Shown here in pieces: positions 38,850 through 52,666 of a stretch of 64,000 nucleotides of DNA. Below the pieces are notes generated by a model. It saw only the letters and a list, made by a program, of their open reading frames with translations. It did no database searches and was not told the origin of the DNA. Source of the stretch: Apostichopus japonicus (taxonomy: Eukaryota; Echinodermata; Holothuroidea; Aspidochirotida; Stichopodidae); contig NC_092569.1 in the NCBI RefSeq assembly GCF_037975245.1, positions 24,287,168 through 24,351,167 of the forward strand, in the 5' to 3' direction. The position numbers and the translations under genes were made by a program. How positions within the stretch are numbered: position 1 is the first letter of the stretch; every line of letters begins with the position of its first letter.

Positions 38850-39399
38850 ACATCTAACATAATATCTTCTGTGATTCAAGCTTGTTCATAAAACTAAAAG
38901 GTTAGAAGGTAAAGAGATTTTCAGAATTGACACGAATAGTAACACACTTTGGTCGCTTTAGGTCAATTGATATTAACAAACTGTAATGGAGAGATAGAAA
39001 AATCTTACCAGGTGCGGTTCCATGATGTCTCCCCTCCCCCCCCCCCCCCTTCGACCCTACCAACTACCCACCAAGTAGTTATTGGCACAAGTTAGCATTT
39101 AGACTACATTTTAAGCCTACCTTAGAGGCTTAATATGCTACAGCATTCACTTTTTGATGAATTATATTGTATTATTTTTTTTACGCGAAACAGTGCCCCT
39201 AGACCATACTACTTAAGAGTCGTCTGAAAAGACATCAGGATGAAACTATTCATTTCCTGGATCCTCCCCTTGCTTCAACTACCGATATTTTTTCTACAGC
39301 ATTCAGAGCGATACAAATGAGCATGTTTTATTTTCCTAATTTTGTTACACGGCTTAATCTTTCACAGTCGGTTTTGAGTTCTTGTCTGCTCATATGCAA
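38611..39399. other. 3' flank of the lectin gene, with (AT)n tract
   Basis: Contains (AT)n at 38792-38847 and a C-run near 39040. Much of it is similar to 48546-49270. No exon recognised. Confidence 0.5.
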
Positions 39400-42300
39400 C
39401 TAGTATTCGTATTCGCAGATATAACCATATAACATGGAGCAAGGATGGTCGCGCCATTTAATACCATCCGATTGCTTACTTATTCTATAACATCCGTTTT
39501 TGTCGTTAAAGCTATATTCCCCAAAATTGTAGAAGACTTCACGAGTTCCGTCATCCCAGTGTAAGTTCTGTTCTAATCCTTTTAATCCAATCCAATATTG
39601 GTGCTGATCTGAATGGATCAAGCTGTTTATGAAGTTGTTTTCTTCTTCACTCTCAATGAATACCAGATGAGACGAAGATCTTTCGCAGGTTTGTTGAGCG
39701 GTTGTGCGATTTAGGGTATGGATGTGTACAACCTTGTAGTAGGAACCTACAAACGACTCTCCAAACCCTGTTGGACGTTCTATAAGACAAGAAGACCCTA
39801 TTGAAAGTTACGGTGTTCCATTCTTACCCTTATTACACATTTCAGAATACATTGGTCGGATCTGATCACGCAACTACGATCAACTTCTTATTGTAAACGC
39901 TCGTGTACTAATACATTTCGGGGTGAGGATCTGAGCCCGGAACGGCGATCAAAATAACATTTTTTTCAAACGTGAACATGGCCAATAATAGTGACACTGT
40001 GGGAATCATCATGCATGATTTATAATACATTTTCATTTGTTTCATAGATTTATTTACATTTACATTAATTTGCATGATCTTATGAACATTAAGAATGAAC
40101 AAACAAAGACACATTTCACTTATTAAAGCAATGTGATCGAGAACATTTTAATTGGCCATTGTTGATTAGAATAGAATATCTTGCAGATGTGCCAGCTCTT
40201 CTTAACACAAACAATAATATTCTAACTTTTATGTAGGTAAGCTATAGATCATGGCAATAGGTAAAGAAACACGTACTAACACATGTTACCAATCAATATC
40301 GGTAACATGATCAACTACTTGTTCCTTTACCTATTGTCATTATCTAGATATTGACAAATGAGAAGAGAAAAGTTTAGCGAAAGATCTAATTAAAAGGAAA
40401 ACATTTTGAAGACACTTAACACATCTCACGGGTTTCGAAACAACTTTGTTCGAAGTTTACGCCATGACTTTCTTTAATGCTCGATTGTCGCTAAATATTT
40501 TGTTTTTCTTTTCACATTTTCATTGTAAAAATAAACACTGTTATTGCTGTTATTGATGTAGGTATAAGGTAATTTTAAAAGCTTGTTTAAAGAATCAACA
40601 ACCATCACCTACTCTGTCCGTATTAAATCAAATTTACCATGCTATTTTACCATCCTTTGTAGTGTAAATTTCTGGTACCTCCCTGCGGCAGCAGTGTTTG
40701 ACTTGTGGTCAACAATAAGTACCGTATTGAAACAGAATAAATTGAACCGAATTGCATTTGGTTTTGTGGATATTAATTAACATGAACTAACCAAAATGAA
40801 CAAATATCTTACCGTCCTTTGTAGAGGGTACTTCCGGTTCCTTCTCCTTTGTGGTGGCAGTCATTGACGTGGGGTCAACCGGACTGTTGTCACCCATCTT
40901 ACTTGAACCAGGTCCACTAGAAACTATAATGTGTGTTTCATGAAAGAAAGTAGAGTAATAGAAATAGTATTCCAGACATTCTTTGTCTTATCTAATGTCT
41001 TTACTAAGAATGTTCTATGGTAGGGTAACCCTGATTTAGGTTCCTTTTGTTTTTTGATTTGCTAAAAGAAAAATAATTCTAAGCTCTTTTTTGTCATAAA
41101 ATACGGACCGGAAACTAAAATGCAGGGATACCCTCTTTGTCCGACGTCGGCTTGACGTTTTGCCGGTCACTGATATAGTAATACAGAGCTCAGTCGGTGC
41201 TTTCGTCCCCCCCCCCCCAAACCTTCGTCCGTCTCGATATCAGAAACTTTTAGAATTTGATAACAAGTGTATGTGTGTCGTCATCTTAAACTTGCTCAAG
41301 AGTGTTGCATCTGTGAATATTTAACACATGGTATTTTCTAAACAGATTGAAACAATTATTATCCGGGAGTGAGGGGGGGGGGGGGGTGGTAGGGTGAAGG
41401 AAGGAATAACGTCTTGATCATTTAATATCCATGCATGTATATCAATATGCTTCTGATGGTCTGTAGGCTTATTTCTTTTTTAAGTGCTTTAACTTACCCA
41501 AATTGTATTTTGTTTTGTGGTGGTGGGAGATATTAATAGAAATGAAGTAAACAAATCAACAAACGAGCTTACCATCCTTTGTAGTGGATATTTCCAGTTC
41601 CTTCTCCTTTGTGGTGGCAGTGATTGACGTGGGGTCAACCGGACTGTTGACACCACCATTACTTGAACCAGGTCCACTGGAAACTAGAATGCGTTTTTCA
41701 TGGAAGAAAGCAGTGAAATAGAAATAGTATTCCAAATATTCTTTGTTTCATCTAATGTCTTTACTAAGAATGTTCTATGGTAGGATAACCCTGACTAAGG
41801 TTCTTTTTTTTTCTGATTTTCTTAAAGAAAAAAAATTCTAAGCTCTCTTTTGTCTTAAAATACGGACCGGAAGCTAAAATGCAGGGACACCCTCCTTGGT
41901 TCGAGGTCGGCTTGACGTTTTGCCCGTCACTGATATAGTAATATAGGGCTGAGTCGGTGCTTTTGCCTACCCCCCCCTCAATCTTCTTCCGTCTCGATAT
42001 AAGAACACATTTATAATTCGATAACAAGTGTATGTGTGTCGTCATCTTAAACTTGCTCAAGAGTGTTGCATCTGTGAATATTCAACACATGGTATTTTCC
42101 AAACAGATTGAAACAATTATTATCCGGGGGAGTGGGGGGGGGGTAGGGTGAAGGAAGGAATAACGTCTTGATCATTTAATATCCATGCATGTATATCAAT
42201 ATGCGTCTGATGGTCTGTAGGCTTATTTCTTCTTTAAGTGCTTTAACTTACCCAAATTGCATTTTGTTTTGTGGAGGTGGGAGATATTAATAGAAATGAA

Positions 42301-44755
42301 GTAAACAAATCAACAAACTAGCTTACCATCCTTTGTAGTGGACACTTCCGGTTCCTTCTCCTTTGTGGTGGCAATGATTGACGTGGGGTCAACTGCACTG
42401 TTGTCACCCCCATTACTTGAACCAGGTCCACTAGAAACTATCATGTGTGTTTCATGGAAGAAAGTAGAGTAATATAAATAGTATTCCAAACATTCTTCGT
42501 CTGATCTAATGTCTTTACTAAGAATGTTCTATGGTAGGATAACCCTGACTGAGCTTCCTTTTTTTTTGATTGCTAAAAGAAAAGCAATTCTAAGCTCTTT
42601 TTTGTCAAAAAATACGGACCGGAAACTAAAATGCAGGGATACCCTCTTTGGTCTGACGTCGGCTTGACGTTGTGCCGGTCACTGATATAACAATACATGG
42701 CTCAGTCGGTGCTTTCGCCCCCCCCCCAACCTCCTCCGTCCGTCTCGATATCAGAAAATATTAGTTTTTGATAACAAGTGTATGTGTGTCGTCATCTTAA
42801 ACTTGCTCAAGAGTGTTGCATCTGTGAATATTCAACACATGGTATTTTCTAAAGAGATGGAAACAATTATTATCCGGGGGAGTGGGGTGGGGGGGGGGGT
42901 GTGAGGGTGAATGAAGGAATAAAGTCTTGATTATTTAATAACCATGCATGTATACCAATATGCTTCTGATGGTCTCTAGGCTTATTTCTTCTTTAAGTGC
43001 TTTTAACTTACCCAAATTGCATTTTGTTTTGTTTTGTGGGGGTGGGAGATATGAATATAAATGAACTAAACAAATCAACAAACTAGCTTACCATCCTTTG
43101 TAGTGGACACTTCCGGTTCCTTCTCCTTTGTGGTGGCAGTCATTGACGTGGGGTCAACTGCACTATTGTCACCCCCATTACTTGATCCTGGTCCACTGGA
43201 AACTAGAATGTGTGTTTCATGGAAGAAAGCAGTGAAAACAGAATTAATATTCCAAACGTTATTTGTTTCATGTTAGGATACCATTGCTTTAAGTTACTAA
43301 TTATAGTGTAGCATCAGCTGTTTTATAGTATGATATATGAATATTTAACACATGACATTTTCTAAACAGATTGAAACAATTATTATCCGTGGGGGGGGGG
43401 GGGAATAACGTCTTTTATCATTTAAAAACCATGCATATACATCAATATGCTTCTGATGGTCTTTAAGCTTATTTCTTCTTGAAGTGCTTTAAATTACCCA
43501 AATTGCATTTTGTTTTGTAGGGGTTGGGGATATTAGTATAAATAAACTAACCAATCAATAAACTAGCTTACCATAATTATGGTATGTCCATAATCCTACT
43601 ACTTCTTATATCCAAACTAAGCTCGTATTAAACATTAATACCAACAATTATTTCGGCTTGGGCTATATGTCTTATGTAAGCGTTGCACAAAGTATGTAGT
43701 AACTCCTTGACAAATCAATAAAAGATAAATCTCTGTTCGATTTCTCGTTTTAATTTCAAATATTCAGTTTCTTATAGCCCTAGTAACTAAAGACAATACT
43801 AAGAATAGTCCTATGTATAATGCCTTAACGGAGAAGCAATACAAAGCAGAATCACCGGTCGATATGAAGAGGTACTTGATAAACAGCTTCCCAAACAGAC
43901 AGAGCAAATAATGATTCCATTCAGTTTAATCCCTTCTTACACAAGCAGGAAATGAGGGAGAGGATTGAATTGGCGGAGGGGTCTACAACATTCGTTGGAG
44001 CAGTATGATATATGATTTTGCTTTGAAGGGACAAACCAAAATGTTTTCTCAAAGCTTCCGAAAGAATTTATCCTTTGTGCTGTGCTTTTAGGCCTAAGCT
44101 TGATTTTTTTTATGGCCTATGCTTGATTTCATTATTATTATTTATACAATGTTTTTTTTTGTAAAAGAGATGGGTTTGAAAAATGCAGAAATTAAAATAT
44201 TGAAGGAGTTAGTAATGACCAGATGAAGCCTAACGAGAGATGGCGGGTCAACAGATCAGGGGTTCGGAATGAACCCGGAGTTGTTGTTTTGTTTTTTGGT
44301 CGAGAAAGACTGTTATTGAAGAACCTAGTATCACGCCAATTTGGTGATTGCTTGCCATGTGTTTCACAGCGCAAAATAGTTAAGAGAGCTAAAACAAGGA
44401 ATTGACAAACCTCAAGACTTCCTAACAAAGCCGGAAAAACACATTGATAACGCATCAAAGTATCTCTTTCGAGATCCATCATTATATGATTCACGAATGA
44501 TTTCGAGTTGGCTAGCATCATGATTGATCTCTAGAGTGAGGCAAAATATGTCACAAATACAGAACTAGCATTGTTCGATACAGGTGACAAACGCCCAAGG
44601 ATGAATGGCGACCTTCCTACTGATTTCGAACCTCTGGACATACAATCAGCGTCCATGGCCTAGTTGGTTAGGGTGTCCTTATATACAGCCGGGGGGCTTG
44701 GGTTCGAATCCCGCTGGAAGCTGGAGGTGTTTCACTGTTCTGGATTTTTCAACTC

Positions 44756-44808
<53 letters not shown>

Positions 44809-47800
44809 TTATTTATTTATTTATTTATTTCGCTTATTTACGCTTTTTCGCTTTTTATTTATCCAATCGAATATGCATGCTGCCAAACAATATTTTCAAG
44901 AAAGTCATAACTTGAGATAGGAATACACTAGAGAGCTTCCCATAGCTTGATTTTGTTCAGAAAACAGCATCCATCAATAACAACCTCTTTCTGAGGGGTT
45001 CATGTGGACATTTTGTTTTGTTCTAAAGATTGCATTCAAAAGATGATCGTTTTATTACCTTTCGACCCCTCTTTTCAAAAAATATCGTTAGACCAGCAAA
45101 AGCCTTCAAGCAACTAAACATATTAGTTCCAACTAGTTAAGACATGGAAAGACTCAAATCAGGAGCCTCAAGACATATGTAGATAAATGGATCTGTACGT
45201 GTGGGATATATCTCCAAAAAGCTGAATGCTTCGATTCCATAAAAGGAAACTGTCGTACTTTCTGGCATATTATAAAATATGTACGAGGTCCAAATAAAGA
45301 TGGCCACATTGTGCGTATTGATAGCGATTACGGGTATGAATAAACTAAACTCTAGTTTGACGTTTCAATGACTCTGTAAGTATATATCCCATTATGTTTA
45401 CCTAAAATGAACAGTGATTGTCCTAAATAAGCTGTTAATCTGGTAACTCGTCAATTACGAAAGGACAAAAGAGTTGCTGCTTGTGGATCGGACAATATCC
45501 CTTGTGCGTATTAAGAATTTTCCCCCATATACACATCAAATTTCCAGGAAAGCTTACAAAATAGTGATATCCCTAGCCTGTGGAAAACGGCATTGAAATT
45601 CCCTGTTCCAAATTTCAAGTGAATAATCCCAAACATGTAAATGATTTTAGACCAATTGATTTAGCCCTTATTGTATTTAACAGTATGAAAAAGCTTCTGC
45701 TGCCAGAGTTGATGGATAGGTATTGATCAGTATTGGGATAAACGTCAATTTGCTTACAGAAAGGTGTCTTGTCCCTGTGCTTGTACGTATCCATAAAGTT
45801 GTATCACAATTGAATAGTAAGCAAACCACTTTGCCAAAGGTGCTTTCACTGGATTTGTCAAATGCCTTCAATACGATCCTACTGAATCAGTTAATTAAAG
45901 ATTTATCTGGATTTATTACTGAGTCATGGCTATTACATTGGCTATAGCTTATTTCCTAACGGGATGGTCACGACAAGTTAAATTGGAGAAAGGGCTATCA
46001 GATATGCCTGAAATAAAAGTTGGTACGCCTCAGGGGGGGGGGGGGTCCATTGTCTGCTCTACTGTTTGCTTTATATACGGACGAAATTAAATCTAACGAT
46101 CATCTTAGTCACAAAATATGCTGATGACACTGCATGATCATACAAAAAAGTTTATTTTTATGAGCTTAAGTCAAGTGCTACCAAGGAGGCTTTTACGAAT
46201 ATGAAGTATATGAATATGAAGCGGAAATAAAATTGAACATATAATTTTGGAGTTATTTTTATTTATTTTCATAATCTTGAATTTGAGAGTTTCTTCTGTA
46301 AACCAAAAATATTCAAAGATAATCCTTCAAGTACACTCCTTACGTTTAAGACCGTTCAGAGAACTTTGTCTTTAATGACTCCAGTACATGACCCTTTTTT
46401 ACAAAATCTGCATTTGTCTCTGTTCATCCCCTGCCTAAATCAGAATGCACCGTTTAAACTGTTATTTTTGAGGGGGTGGGGAGGGGACCTGGGCGGGGAT
46501 TTGGAGTTTGCTCCTCCACCTATCGTTGAGTTCATGTGCCCACCAATGGTAAGTGTGTCATGATTGAACCCGAATCAACGCGACTAGTTTTATTCTTGGG
46601 GATTGGCTACCTGCTACATATGCATTCGCCCAAGCCTGCTGTCATTATTGTCGCATCTTTCGAGTTTTATGGAGACGCTTACGCACTCCATGTTACAGTG
46701 AGATGTATATATATTTAATGAGTCGGGTAGGAGACACATATAGGGAGAGAGGGCATAGGACGTAGCTACACATAGTCTGATATTTCTATCCGACCAATTA
46801 TAGTTATACTTCCACCGGTATCGTGTAGCTATTTCAATTCCGAATTTCGATTTCGGAAAAGGGTCGTTGCATTGTTGATGTCCGTTCGGTATTTTGTGCC
46901 GCATTGTCTTTCAGATGCCTGCCTCAGTAAAGCAGCACGTGTACAGACTATGTGAAGTAGTTCAACAAGAGCGTACCGATTTCTAAACTTAGTGGTTCAT
47001 AATAATGACATACTTATACGGAAGAACTGAAATTATCAAGAGTTGTAGAAAAGTCAGTGGCTGAACATAATTAAAATAATGGATTTCTTCCCAGCTAAAG
47101 CTTATTAGTTATAGGCCATAAGTTCCGAGCGGGTTCTATGAAAACTATTGCACAAAATATTGCCATGACATACTGTTATTTGCGTGCAAAAAAAAAAACA
47201 TAAACCAGCATGCATATTTACTCATAGACATTTTCGTGAGACATCACAAGTAGGTGTACATGAATGTTGTAAAGTTGAACAGTTATGTTAGTTGTAACAA
47301 GAGGCCATGATTTGACTGAATTTTGAACATCAACCCAGTCGATTCGACGTGAGCCCCCCATTGCTGCTTAACATGGATTATAAAAGTCAGTCTTTTTGTA
47401 TAGCAACTGGGCGAGATATGAATCGTTTGTTCTATTATCAAACCGAGATTCTGTTCATACAAAAGTTACTTTTACATACATTTCTTCGTTTATGTAGCTG
47501 ACATACATATTTTGCTGACATCGGCGAATGAAACTGTTGAGGTGAGGACAGGAATGGGAGGTGAGGAAGGGGTGAAACTTAGGATTAGACTCACTTCATT
47601 ACAGACTATGGATGAAATATGCACGTTGTTATTCGATTCAACGACACATGGCGCGTTATACCCCCCCCCCCCCACCTCACCCTCTCTAATTAACTCGCCC
47701 TCTTTCCTACCTTTCATCGGACAATAGCTTACATAACTAAAACAAAATGATCATTTTCGAAAGCGGTTAAAGGTTTACAGAGACCTATGAACACCATTGT

Positions 47801-50800
47801 CATAATCACTCTATTAGGCATTACAAGCATGAACATAGTTGCAACCCGCATCAAAATCCAACAAAGATTGACCATTTCACAAGTCTTTTCTCAATTCTAG
47901 GTTAATGTATGTGTAAACATTAGCTAATGATGCGCATTGATAATTTACAGGGAGTGACTGACTAATTTTATGTTAGTTATATCTTTGAGCTTGAGCTTGT
48001 CTATCTCTAAGTTATTAAATTCATAATAATCTAGCATTAATAAGAAGGGATAAAAAAACACGTCGGTGCTTGACTTCGGGGAAACATACAAATCACACAA
48101 CAAAGCTTTATGAATAGGCATAAGAACTTAACAAAAATATGAATAGATTGAAGAACTTGTCTATCTCTAAGTTATTAAATTCATAATAATCTAGCATTAA
48201 TAAGAAGGGATAAAAAACACGTCGGTTCTTGACTTCGGGGAAACATAATACCAATCACACAACAAAGCTTTATGAATAGGCCTATGAACTAATAAAACAA
48301 AAATATGAATAGATTGAAGAGCTTGTCTATCTCTAAGTTATTAAATTCATAATAATCTAGCATTAATAACAAGGGATAAAAACACGTCGGTTCTTGACGT
48401 CAGGCAAACATAATACAAATCACACAACAAAACTTTTGAATAGGCCTAAGAACTTAACAAAAACATGAATAGAATGGAGAGCTTGTCTATCTCTAATATA
48501 TTAATAGGTAAAAATAAAATAAAGCAATAATAAGAAAAAACACGTCAGTATAAGGCAAATATCATATATCTTAATCTGCGATCGATGAGGATGAATTAAT
48601 ACATGCACTGCATACGGGGAAAATAACGTTAACACACGAGGCTCCATAATGGTAGTATATACAACAGGTTTCATCATCTTGTATTCGCTTTATTAACTCT
48701 AACACTAAATTAAGTGAAAACAGTCATAGATATCTACAGCTGACATAATATATTATGTGATTCAAGCATGTTCATTAAACTAAAAGGTTAGAAGGTAAAG
48801 AGATTTGCAGAATTGCTACGATTAATAATACAGTTGCTTCGCTATAGATAAATTGATATTAATAAGCTATAAGGGAAAGATAGATAACTCTAACCAGGTG
48901 CGGATCCATGCTGGTTGTGTACGCCCTCCTCCTCCTACTCCTCCTCCCATCTCCTTCGCCTCTCTTCCCAACTTTCCATCAAAGCTCAAAAATTATTATC
49001 AGCAGTGTTTGCGAATATACCAAATTGTATGCTTAATATGCATTATAATTATGCCTCAGAATGTATCATTTGATATCTAACATTGTAGTGTTTCTTTTTT
49101 TCTGAGAGAGTAACCCTTGAACCTATTACTTGAAGCCCCCTACTACGAGTCATCTGAAAGACCCTATCCCAGACCCACTCTTTACGTAGTTCTGGATCCT
49201 CCCATGCTTTCAAATACCGTATTATTTCTGCAACATTTTGAGATTTTAAATTTTAAAGCGGTACAAATGAGGGGTAGCTGGGGCGAAGTGCCTGGTTTAT
49301 GCGTACCATTTCTTTACCCATATATAACGTAATACTGGGTATTTGGACCTAAGGGTGAGACAGTTTGGTCTTGAAAGAAATATTAAATACTTATCTTGAA
49401 ACGTCGTATTTTTTTCGAAAAGCCTTTAATTTACGTAAATAGAAAAAGAAGAGATTTGATTTAGTTATTGTTTTGCTGTTATTGTAGATTTGATATAGAA
49501 GTCAAAATTAAATGGAAAGAGAGAAACATTAAATGACTACTGTGGATTTCTGGATCTTTATTTGGCAAAAAATACTTAACTCAGTCAAAGACTAATTTCA
49601 ATGATAAAATTCAAAGAATTTTTGTTTACGAATCTTACTTTTGAGTGTTGTTGATTCATCTTCTTCCAGTTTCACTCCTCCAAATGTGATAATGTCGCAA
49701 TTGTCTCCCTCTTTGATCCATTCACTCTTCCCCTCCTTGTTGACAATTGTTTTGTAGTAGCAAGGCTTTTTTCCTGCAAAGTAAATATTCAAGTTTTAAT
49801 TTTGAACTAATTTTTTTACATGAATGTGACTAGGGAATGTATCAATAATAGAAGCAAAACGCTGTTACGTTTTGATTATAATATTTAGAAATGAAAAAAA
49901 AATATATCAAATTGTCCTAAATGATTACTAACTAAGAAATTTACATTGCGAAACATATTTTTTCCTTACAAATGAGTATAACAAAACGTCTGTTCTAACT
50001 ATAATTCGAGTATCCTTACACATTTGAATATAGTAATGGTTTATAAGTTTGTAATACTTATTTTCATGAGGCAGAACCAGGATTTGAAAAAGGAATGTCG
50101 TTGACTCCCTGACTGTCTCCCCCTGAAAAATTAGTTACATGAAGTTGTGGATTCTGAATCATGTATATATTGTAACGTTTACTCAGACTAAAATACCGGG
50201 GCGCCTAAATATTCCCTACTGAGGACTGGTGATTGTATGGAAACAAATGCGGCTTGGATGGTTTTGTGTTAGTAGCGACGAGCCTTGAACCTCGCCATCA
50301 CATACAGAGAATATAACACACTGATAAACGAGTAAAGAACAAACCCTGAGATTTCGTAATCTATTACTACAATCAGACAAAAAACATCGGCAGGAAGCCC
50401 TCAAATTTAAATAGAAAAACTTGTACTTAAACGGAAATGGTTACAATCGAGTTCTCATTACCGAAGTAGAGTCATAAAACGATACGCACACACGTGTATA
50501 AAAGACTAATATGAAACAGATACAAATACGACCACAGTGATTGGAGCCAGAGCTACTATCGAACCGAACGATACAGAATAGGGGCAAAGACTGACTTACC
50601 AGTCTCGAGATCTGATCCACCTGGGGGTTAAGGGTTGTACACCAACACATCCCTCTGTATTTGCATTTGTAGATGTTTATGCCATGGTTAATGTCATTAA
50701 GCATATACAGCCTATATTTAATGCGAGTCTATATATGATCATTCATTGCTAAGAAATCGTGTTGAACCTTCTGTCTCAGCGATACGATTTCATTACTTGT

Positions 50801-50984
50801 GTTAATTATATTAAGTATCGTGTCCAGACTTGCGTTAAGTTTATCAGTCTTAAGTCACTATAAGGTCGGTATCTTTGAAGAGGATATTGAAATGACTTCT
50901 ACAGATATGAAACTCACCCTCTGTCCATTCGATGAACAAACATGCTCCAAATATAATGATTCCATCTAACAAGGAGAGCTTCAT
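39400..50984 (-). CDS. Secreted C-type lectin with four Ser/Thr linker exons, seven exons
   Basis: Minus-strand exons: 50984-50918 (signal peptide, MKLSLLDGIIIFGACLF), 49773-49639 (charged two-cysteine module), then four 111-nt linker exons 43202-43092, 42437-42327, 41683-41573 and 40923-40813, then 39779-39400 (lectin domain and TAG stop). Every intron is phase 1, so any subset of linker exons can be kept or skipped in frame. With all seven exons the product is 341 residues. Each linker reads SSGPGSS, then PVDPTS or AVDPTS, then TTKEKE, proline/serine/threonine-rich like a mucin stalk. The lectin domain has the WIG motif (YWIGLKG), four cysteines, and the WRDHPC...YICEY ending. It lacks an evident EPN or QPD sugar-calcium motif, so its ligand may not be a typical sugar. 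Long gaps between exons 2 and 3 hold retroelements, so the link across 43-50 kb rests on phase agreement and needs transcript proof. Confidence 0.7.
40800..43570. repeat. Tandem duplication of a unit of about 755 bp, four full copies plus one truncated
   Basis: Exons at 40813, 41573, 42327 and 43092 recur every 754-765 bp together with their introns (shared landmarks: GGTTCCTTCTCCTTTGTGGT, a poly-G run, ATCCATGCATGTATA). A fifth unit at 43200-43575 keeps intron sequence and a GTAAGC donor but has lost the linker coding part. This array created the four linker exons of the lectin gene. Confidence 0.9.
43576..44333. other. No gene recognised (lectin intron)
   Basis: AT-rich sequence without recognisable repeats or exons. 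Confidence 0.4.
44334..44760 (+). mobile_element. tRNA-derived SINE composite
   Basis: The right part has a polymerase III A box (TGGCCTAGTTGG, 44656-44667) and B box (GGTTCGAATCC, 44701-44711), followed by a tail into (AT)n and (ATTT)n. The left part is unique sequence that travels with it: the whole block recurs inverted at 52276-52668 with the A-box portion deleted. A related B-box fragment is at 26496-26580. Confidence 0.7.
44761..44830. repeat. (AT)n/(ATTT)n tail
   Basis: A pure AT tract is followed by ATTT repeats at the 3' end of the SINE. Confidence 0.9.
45180..46180 (+). pseudogene. Decayed non-LTR reverse transcriptase
   Basis: Reading across frameshifts and stops, successive pieces resemble a reverse transcriptase domain: a FWHIIK-type pre-domain near 45260, SDNIP near 45490, a PSLWKTAL stretch near 45570, DFRPI near 45650, LSLDLSNAF near 45850, GTPQG near 46020, and a YADD-type catalytic box (KYADDTA) near 46110. 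Only short open frames remain. Probably CR1/L2-like; the exact clade is not determined. It lies within the long lectin intron. Confidence 0.7.
46200..47989. other. No gene recognised (lectin intron)
   Basis: Mixed sequence with a G-rich patch near 46480 and a C-run near 47660. Short open frames lack splice sites or family resemblance. Confidence 0.4.
47990..48545. repeat. Minisatellite related to the 158-bp array, three to four units
   Basis: Units with GTCTATCTCTAAGTTATTAA, TCTAGCATTAATAA and AACACGTCGGTTCTTGAC recur with a period of about 160 bp. They are diverged from the arrays at 37.9 and 63 kb. Confidence 0.85.
48546..49580. repeat. Partial third copy of the lectin 3' flank
   Basis: Similar to about 38620-39300 (shared ACACGAGGCT, AGGTGCGG.TCCATG, TCAAATACCG-like runs) but without a lectin-domain exon where one would be expected. 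It therefore looks like the remains of a neighbouring lectin gene whose lectin exon was deleted. Confidence 0.55.
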
Positions 50985-51195
50985 CTTTCCTACTTGATAA
51001 AAACTCTTGAACTTAACAAACTCTACGAGATAAACAAATAGTAAATCAAATGAGAAACATTGGCATGGGATCTATAGTAGTGTGTATTCCTCCTCTGGGA
51101 ATCTATTTAGAAAGAAGCAACAGACACGCCAACCTAAAATTAATCGTGATAACGCAAAGTGTACATTAATGAATATTCATAATTCTTATAAATGA
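49581..51195. repeat. Segmental duplicate A, copy 2
   Basis: Same orientation as 1158-2704. It holds exons 1 and 2 of the complete lectin gene and the decayed exon-like segment near 50580-50870. Confidence 0.85.
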
Positions 51196-52244
51196 TCGTC
51201 GATTACTGGTGAACAAGCCATATTTAATTAAACTTTAAATAGTATATTAACTAAATGGAACACAGTCATTTGCTGATATCACAAGAGCTTACGTGAGCAA
51301 CTATACGAAAAACGATTATCAAAGGTACTTAGTAACGCCTAGCAATGACATGACATTTGATATATACCTAAACACCTATGCGTTTCCCTGGAAACCAATT
51401 CACTCCTCTTTGGAGCAAAGATAGTTTAACAGTTTAAGAGTAGTATGCAGCTTAAACGTAAGATACTAATATACTAAGGATCAAAATATTCTACTCTTAC
51501 AAAGTTATTGAACTAAAATTATAAATGTTATGAATCATTTTGCTATTGTGTAAAGTAATATATTTTTTTTTTTAATTATCACAAAAAACTGTTGAAATGA
51601 GCGTTTTTCTTAATGTTTTGTCTCAGAAAAAGTGTATTAATGTATGACTTACTCTGCTGCTGAAAAAATGTGTAATTTAATTCGAGATTTGAGAGCTAAG
51701 CGTATAAGTAAAATATGTAAAAAGAAGGTTTTTCGGATCTTTAAGTACAAAACACATAAACTTTTGAAAGGATCGACTATATCATGTTAACAACAGATCT
51801 TCTTATGGTCGAAAAAACAATCACCCTTCATAACGATATCGATTTGTTGGTAAGTTCACACACTTCCAACTGTTCATTTTATTAAAGTTTATTAAATTTA
51901 ACTCTTTATTATCAGATACAGTGGTGGAAAAAAAAAACATTCTTGGCAATCCTGTTAAGGGAGAGCAATTAAATGACTGTTTATTACAATATCATAATTA
52001 GAGATGTCTTCTCAAGCTGGGAAGAAGTTCCACCCACCACGGATCCTCTTCATGCCATAGTATGTTGCGTTTTTATATTTATCGATATATCATGCCTGAC
52101 CTGAAGCGGTATTTTCCTTTATAGAAACAGAAAACTTGGCACATATAATCCATTTCAGAGAACATTGAAAATATCGCAATAGCCTATTTTGATTAATCTT
52201 GTCCAGCGAACAGTTTGTCTGCTAATCCGTAATATATGTGTGTT

Positions 52245-52275
<31 letters not shown>

Positions 52276-52280
<5 letters not shown>

Positions 52281-52666
52281 GAGTTGAAAAATCCAGAACA
52301 GTGAAACACCTCCAGCTTCCAGCGGGATTCGAACCCAAGCCCCCCGGCTGTAAATATGGTTGTCCAGAGGTTCGAAATCAGTAGGAAGGTCGCCATTCAT
52401 CCTTGGGCGTTTGTCACCTGTATCGAACAATGCTAGTTCTGTATTTGTGACATATTTTGCCTCACTCTAGAGATCAATCATGATGCTAGCCAACTCGAAA
52501 TCATTCGTGAATCATATAATGATGGATCTCGAAAGAGATACTTTGATGCGTTATCAATGTGTTTTTCCGGCTTTGTTAGGAAGTCTTGAGGTTTGTCAAT
52601 TTCTTGTTTTAGCTCTCTTAACTATTTTGCGCTGTGACACACATGGCAAGCATTCACCAAATTGGC

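Noticed and set aside
40813..43195. Linker exons of 104 nt that would be mutually exclusive
   Set aside because: An AG seven bases upstream in every copy gives 111 nt, phase 1 on both sides, and fits the exons on either side; the 104-nt reading is kept only as a possible alternative.
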